Assembly (NCBI GenBank): GCA_963402885.1
Contig: OY727097.1
Coordinates: 27,087,401-27,151,400, forward strand
Origin: Antedon bifida
Taxonomy: Eukaryota; Echinodermata; Crinoidea; Comatulida; Antedonidae
Length of the DNA: 64,000 bases
Direction: 5' to 3'
The notes beneath the pieces are model-generated. The model worked only from the letters and a program-made list of their open reading frames with translations, did not search any database and was not told the origin of the DNA. The position numbers were made by a program, and so were the translations under genes. Positions 58,261 to 64,000 of this stretch are shown here, in pieces (positions within the stretch are counted from its first letter, which is position 1; every line of letters begins with the position of its first letter).

Positions 58261-58752
58261 TAAGGGATCATATCCCGGTGTGCTGATCTGGGTAGGCACG
58301 GCAGGCTTGGGTCTGTAGAGGACCTAAGCCAAATTCCTAATTTTCTTTTCACAAAGAATTGAGTTCTTTTCACAAAGCAACTGTGATGTGCCCAAATATG
58401 GTAGTGATATGACATCATCACATAATGTTTGATAGTGTAGACTTCACAAGAGTCAAAATTTAACCTCCTTGGTTGAGGTACATAGAAAAAGTTAATGAAT
58501 AAACATAAGATAAATACATTTTCTTATTGCCATGTTAAGAGAGCTGATACTGTAGATTTTAATAGTAATGCAGTATATTTATATTTCCTTATTTTATTTT
58601 TATTATATATTTACTTTTTAACCTCTAGTTTTGTATTGGTAATGATGAATTTTCTAGAATATCAGGTGTGGGTTACACTATTTTGAAAGCTCATTAGTGA
58701 CAGTATTAGAAAAATAATTATTGATGTGGTTTGTAGTTGCACCTTGAAATGT

Positions 58753-58758
58753 AATAAA
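58753..58758 (+). terminator. Candidate polyadenylation signal AATAAA for PDZD11
   Basis: Hexamer 898 bases after the stop codon, followed by a T-rich stretch. The intervening 3' UTR would include the family 1 MITEs. Confidence 0.4.
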
Positions 58759-58855
58759 GTTATTTTTTTTACAATTGAAACATTGTTCGTTTTCTCTTTA
58801 ATACTATAATTTATATTTATCTATTAAGTAATAATCAGTCCAGGTAAATCACAGA

Positions 58856-59010
58856 CAAGTCTAAGTTCTAGACTGAAATTAGTAAAAAGATAAATATTTT
58901 GGCACATATGGCGTTTCATGTATAAATTTGTTTCAGACAAAAATCGAAACACCAACTGATAGACTAACATAAAGAAGATACTAACTACAGACTTGGGCAA
59001 GTCTAGTCAC
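58856..59010 (+). mobile_element. Dispersed repeat R1, copy 2
   Basis: Same order as 13358-13520: TTCTAGACTGAAATTAGTAA, CACATATGGCGTTTCAT, ATCGAAAC(A/G)CC, CAGACTTGGGCAAGTCTAG. Confidence 0.75.
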
Positions 59011-59044
59011 AAACTAGCAGGCTTGTATGCACCTGAGTGAAAAT

Positions 59045-59115
59045 AGATGTTAATGTAATGTAATGTTGTTCGATTTATAAAGCGCTTTTACAATCAAAAG
59101 ATTGTCTCAAAGCGC
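59045..59115. repeat. Short repeat with AAGCGCTTTT...AAAGCGCT inverted arms
   Basis: TTGTTCGATTTATAAAGCGC, then AAAGATTGTCTCAAAGCGCT. Sequences of this kind (TTTATAAAGCGC) are found widely as SINE tails in animals; the assignment is tentative. Confidence 0.4.
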
Positions 59116-60510
59116 TGGGAAAAAAAACAGAAATAAATTACAAAGAAAAAAGATGAAACTGCTTTCTAAGAAAACAAGATGAGATTAAAACACTTTCGCA
59201 ATTGAATCTACTAATCAATCGTATTTCTCTTCAGAAAAAATGGTTTGTATTTCAAATTGCTAACTCCATTGCGGTCGCACATAAGTGTTCACAGAAGTGA
59301 AAGAAAAACCCTCATAAACATCAAATTAGTATGGATTGATACTTACATTAGATTAAGAACAATATTAGTTGGCAATTATTTATGAGATGCTTGTGATTAG
59401 AATTGCAATTCGGCAACATAAAAAAAAGCGTTATTTCCATTAAATTTAGTTTTCCTTTCGCTTATGCTAATTAACATATTGCATCTTTGTAATTGTATGT
59501 AATAAATGAAAGTAATATGTTTTAAAATGTTTAGTAATATGAAATTAATGAATGGTATATGTTTGAAAATGAGTTTGATTCTAACTTGCATGCAAGGCTG
59601 CTGTGGGTCTATTAGAGGTCTAATCTGAAGGAAAACCTCAACTTCCAGGTAAATGAAAACCATAGAACTGTAGGGTACTTTTCAGTACTTTTTCTGTACA
59701 TGAGTTAAAGCAGTTCAGTTTGATAAGATATATATATAATAATGTACCATATATCCTCTGGTAAACCCCACTAGAATATGAAATTGGGCCGACTTTGGGG
59801 GTGGGACTATACCAGAAAACCCTGATTCAGGAAAAAAAATGATTGGTAAGCATTTCTTGTAAAAACTCATCTGGACTGCCTAGAGAGACATCCAGAGCTA
59901 AAAGTCAATACTGGGACTACATTTGGGGATATGCCTGTTTGTGAAATCAGACATAAAGAAAACCAGAAGTGGGATTATACTCGAGGATATACAGTATATA
60001 TATAGAATAAAATCCTTTAATAGAAATTGACCCAAGGTCATGTACATAAATATAACAAACTTCACTCTCATGACAAGAAAATGAACGTTCATATCATGTT
60101 ATTTGAATTATTTATTAATTTTGTAACGCAAGATTTTAATGTCTTGTGTTCTCGTAAATAATGTTCTGTTTATCGTTTCATCATGTTCACTCGCGTGAGA
60201 AAACAAAGCATGACCGTATTATAAAATTCACAATAAAAAATGTAAATTTTGAACATGATTATTTGAATTACAACTGACAACAATTGACACAACAGCAAAA
60301 AAAAAATAATGTACAAACATGCATAAACAATGCACAATAAATACAAATTTGTCAATGTACGAGATTTTATTTTAGAATGGATTAAATCTACTAGATGTAG
60401 AATTGAAGCTCAATATCTTGCTTGATTTAATCTGACTGTATTAGGTGGCGAAAGTGTTGTCTATTAAAACACAATTAGGTAATTTTATTGTAACATTAGG
60501 TTCACGTAAT

Positions 60511-60704
60511 ACAGTCAACTCTCCCAATACTTGACACCTTTGGGCTGGCCTAATACAGTATGTCTGGTTTTCGGGAAAGTCTGGTATTTGGAATGTGTTT
60601 TTAATGGTAAAAATGAATTTGGGACATTTTGGTCCTCAAGAAAAGTCTGGTATTGGAAGAGTTTCTGGTTTTCAGAGAGTATGGTATTGGGAGAGTCGAC
60701 TTTA
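60511..60704. mobile_element. MITE family 6, full copy
   Basis: ACAGTCAACTCTCCCAATAC to GTATTGGGAGAGTCGACTTT as imperfect terminal inverted repeats; several internal TCTGGT(A/T)TT motifs. Fragments at 42125-42243 and 49578-49700. Confidence 0.78.
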
Positions 60705-62224
60705 TATAGATACAATTTGTCTGCACTTCAAACAATTGTTTGTTGTCAAAAATTGTTTTCCATTGCAGTACACCGTACTACTCTTTAACATCTCTGAAAA
60801 TGTTATCATTCTAAATGTGGCTTGATATTGAATTACCGGTCAATAAAATAAAATCACATCAATGACAACATCGTAGAAAGTCAAACTAAAGTTCATAATA
60901 TACATCAGAATTCTATTACAATATCCTGTTCAGAATCAATAAGATTTATCAACAACAAATTCATTACATAGCTCTTTGACGCCATTAAGATTCTATTTGT
61001 ACTAGAAATTATCTTATAAAGCCGTAAGTCTAGTCGATTTCTCTCGCATTTAATTTGATTTATTTATGGAATAACTTGGAAATCATTCGTATGACGGTTG
61101 AGGCTATCAGCACGGTTTACTATGCGTGTAAATTAGAATTTTCTATTTTCACAGTTGACAGTGCTGAACAATGTTTGTTGTTTTCTATCAGCACAGCCAA
61201 CCATGCATCTAGTATAAATGAATAACAAATAATCATATGATTTATTTATATAAACAAGCGAACAAACAAAATCAATTATTATTATATCAATCAAATACAA
61301 TAATGAGCGAGGATAGCAACCAACCGGGCAAATAATACGCACAGGACTGTTTACACCGTGAACATGCAAATACACAGGTTCGTCACAGCGACCCCGGTAA
61401 CTTTTTACGTCGCTTACACCGGCCTACATTTCCGCATTCCTGAGTCCCGGGTACGACTCAGGTTACACAATTCCGGATCAACTCTGCATTTTTGCTGGCG
61501 GTGTAAAAGGGGTCTTATTGTCAAGGTCAATCATGCACCATAATTATGTTCTGCAAAGACAGAACTATAGGCACACATTCCACTGTGACCTATAAAGACT
61601 TTCCATCAGTAAAGACCACACCAATTATGTACTGTTCTTTATGAATATGAATTTCGAAATAATAGAAATTAAATGATATGAAAATATCTACATTACAAAT
61701 GAACCAAATTCGCAAAAGAATGTATATAATCAATTTCATTTATTCAATAAATCGGAAAGATAATATTATTATTCAATATAGGTACCTCAATTAATGCACT
61801 CCTAATTTGCATATTAGAAAGATAAATACAAACTATGACCCTTCACCTTCTCAATTGTACAACAGCACTTGCATAAGAAGTAGTAATCACAAAAAAATGT
61901 ACATTAAATATAATTTACTACTAATTTTGAAAATATTTTGCACTTATTAATTTAATTACAGCAGTGAAATATGGTACATTAAACGTGCTGACATAAAATA
62001 CAATATCTTATTATTTGACAACTTTATTACTAATATATTAAATTAAAATATATAATGCATTCCGTGACTCTAATCACATGGCATCATAAAACATAACATT
62101 CAATTTTGTAGATTAATAGATAGTATTTTGTTTGCACATTCATACTGTGTAACTGCTTTAACTTTCATCAAATGTTATTAGCTATCACATGTACTGTTAG
62201 CCTACATGTTAGGACAGTATGAAA

Positions 62225-62362
62225 CCAGAACAATGTCCTATTGTTAGCCATGTACTATTACATACAGTATAGAACCTAGTAGTACAATGTCCTATTCTTA
62301 GCCATGTACAATTACATATAGTAACCTAGTACAATGTCCTATTCTTGGCATGTATAGTACAA
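62225..62362. repeat. ~56-bp tandem repeat, about 3 copies
   Basis: AACAATGTCCTATTGTTAGCC, GTACAATGTCCTATTCTTAGCC and GTACAATGTCCTATTCTTGGC, each followed by ATGTA and TACATA(C/T)AGTA-type sequence. Confidence 0.8.
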
Positions 62363-64000
62363 TACCAACTACACAGTATGCGTGATGTAATCAGAGCTAT
62401 GGAATACAAGTATTATTTGATCACATTACTTAACAACCTCCCTAGACTATACTTAAATATAAAAGTTTGTTATATAACACATATGCGGATCAAATTTTGA
62501 AAATTACAACGCAGAGGGTAGAATATTAGATTACCGTACGTTCAGCACTTCATGTCACACACCTCCCACCCCAACCCACCCCAATCATCCCCACACACCC
62601 CAATCATCCCCTCCCTATTTCAAAATCCTGGATCCCCCACTGTAGCATATGTAATATAATGGTAAATTTAAAACTGAATATTTATTTTGAATTTGAAGTA
62701 CAATTACACCTAAATTTGTATTTAATAAGCTTATGATAGGAATTTTATTAATACTGTAGCAGGGAGTACATAGATGTCTATATTTTGGAAAATTGTATGC
62801 ACCAATAAAAAAAATAAGGGGGATGGGGGAGAAGGGGTGTAACACAATCCAATGCAAATTCTCCTGCTTTAAAAACAATAATGCATGTATTTGTTGATCC
62901 ACTAGAAATAATAAGAAAAATTCAAGTCCAGTCATTTGATGTGAAGATAGCCATGTTATACAGAAAAAAAAGATTAAGAATGTCCATATTATTTTGAGAC
63001 TTTTTTAAGACTTTCAAACGATGCTATTAAATTTGGTATACACAATCTATAAATTTCATTCTAAAATTAGAAAATTCATTTAATATTAATATGTAAATGA
63101 ATTTTGATTTGTTTGCCTTTGGTACACAGACGAGAATTCATTATTGACGCAACTCCTAGGTAGGCACGTCAATATTAATTCATTAAATTGTTTTTCATAG
63201 CAAACTGAATAATTCACAGGAAATATTCTCCGACTGGAGAAATCAACATTGATGAATCGTTCAAGAAAGCTTACGACAAATCTGCCTTAAATAAAACGAT
63301 TTTGAATTTAATATTTTCTAATGGGTATGTGATATTGTCAGTGATATTAAATGTTCAGTGTTCTGTGTAACCAATGCTGCGGTAATAGAGGTTTCTTTTT
63401 TTCTTGCACTAAAAAAGACCATTCAAATTAATTCATACGGATAAGTATTAAAGGATGTCCTGTTTTGGGAATTTTAGCATGATACACTGGCATATTGGTC
63501 ACATACTGTAATTTATCATATGTCTCCTAATTACCAGTAGTTAAAAGATAGTCACATAGTTTTCCTGGGTCATTTCTGCAAAATGAACATTCTAAAAAAA
63601 ACGTTTTCTTTTAAACATTCCCAAAAATAAACATAGTTTCTTATGTACATTTCTGTAATCTATATCAACTCTAAAAACCAATATTAATTTTTCTTCCAAA
63701 AAATCTCAAATTATGTAGGCCTCTGGATCGACTTAACTAAATTAAATAAATGCAATACTTTTTAAAATAATGAATATATATATCACATTTGTACACTATA
63801 ATAGATAAAACTCTCCAATTACCAAACTTATACTAATTTATTCAAATTGATAAGTTTTAATGCGATTCATTTCATTATAATAATGAATATTCATTTATCA
63901 CATGTCATTGGCACAGATACCCATCCAAAAACTAATTATTCAAATAAATGAGTTCAATTTAATGTGATTTATATCCATGCCTGGCGCACATAATTATTCT

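Larger units (their letters stand above)
59116..64000. other. Right-hand gene-free region
   Basis: AT-rich; I saw no splice-flanked exon on either strand with recognisable homology. Listed contents: MITE family 6 (60511-60704), a GC-richer block (61370-61560) with the inverted repeat CCTGAGTC...GACTCAGG, a tandem repeat at 62225-62360 and a C-rich stretch at 62560-62610. The open frames of 60-106 codons do not look coding. Confidence 0.5.

Noticed and set aside
61358-61543. Possible exon in the GC-richer block
   Set aside because: Has an ATG and 61 codons but no recognisable homology or splice context; the block looks more like an inverted-repeat element.

Overview
The window is from an animal nuclear genome: AT-rich, with small exons, GT-AG introns and many short non-autonomous transposons. 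A marine invertebrate deuterostome, most likely an echinoderm, is my best guess. The reasons are an acid-sensing-channel-like DEG/ENaC gene cluster, small tRNA-derived SINEs, and the short palindromic motif TAGGCCTA scattered throughout. That assignment is inference; the sequence does not prove it.

Layout. (1) 1-31.7 kb is a local cluster of DEG/ENaC channel genes: the first exon of one gene running off the left edge (minus), then complete genes A (2185-7070, minus), B (11757-19316, plus) and C (26477-31727, minus). I could join all eight exons of A, B and C in frame. They share one gene structure: exons 3, 5 and 7 are 99, 57 and 92 nt in each. A single-exon TMEM45-like gene (23985-24884, plus) lies between B and C. 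A 3.25 kb element with ~165 bp terminal inverted repeats begins 8 bases after the stop of B. (2) 31.7-36.3 kb is gene-free, with an AACGTT-rich tract and repeats. (3) 36.3-57.9 kb is a dense housekeeping block: PLRG1 (minus, 12 exons, 517 aa), a divergent kinesin-like gene (plus, ~709 aa, degenerate motor), RPS3A (minus, 6 exons, 266 aa) tail-to-tail with the kinesin, and PDZD11 (plus, 6 exons, 171 aa) head-to-head with RPS3A. (4) 58.8-64 kb shows only repeats.

The channels would act at the plasma membrane, PLRG1 in the Prp19-linked spliceosome, RPS3A in the small ribosomal subunit, and PDZD11 as a PDZ adaptor. The sequence does not tie them into one pathway apart from the tandem duplication of the channels.

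The most striking signal is transposon activity at splice sites. Five insertions lie within about 20 nt of DEG/ENaC splice sites. In gene B the 8-bp target duplication of a hAT-like element is an exact second copy of the splice donor. At least four other MITE families have TWA or TTAA flanks and account for most intronic repeats. I found no new enzymatic or defence system.
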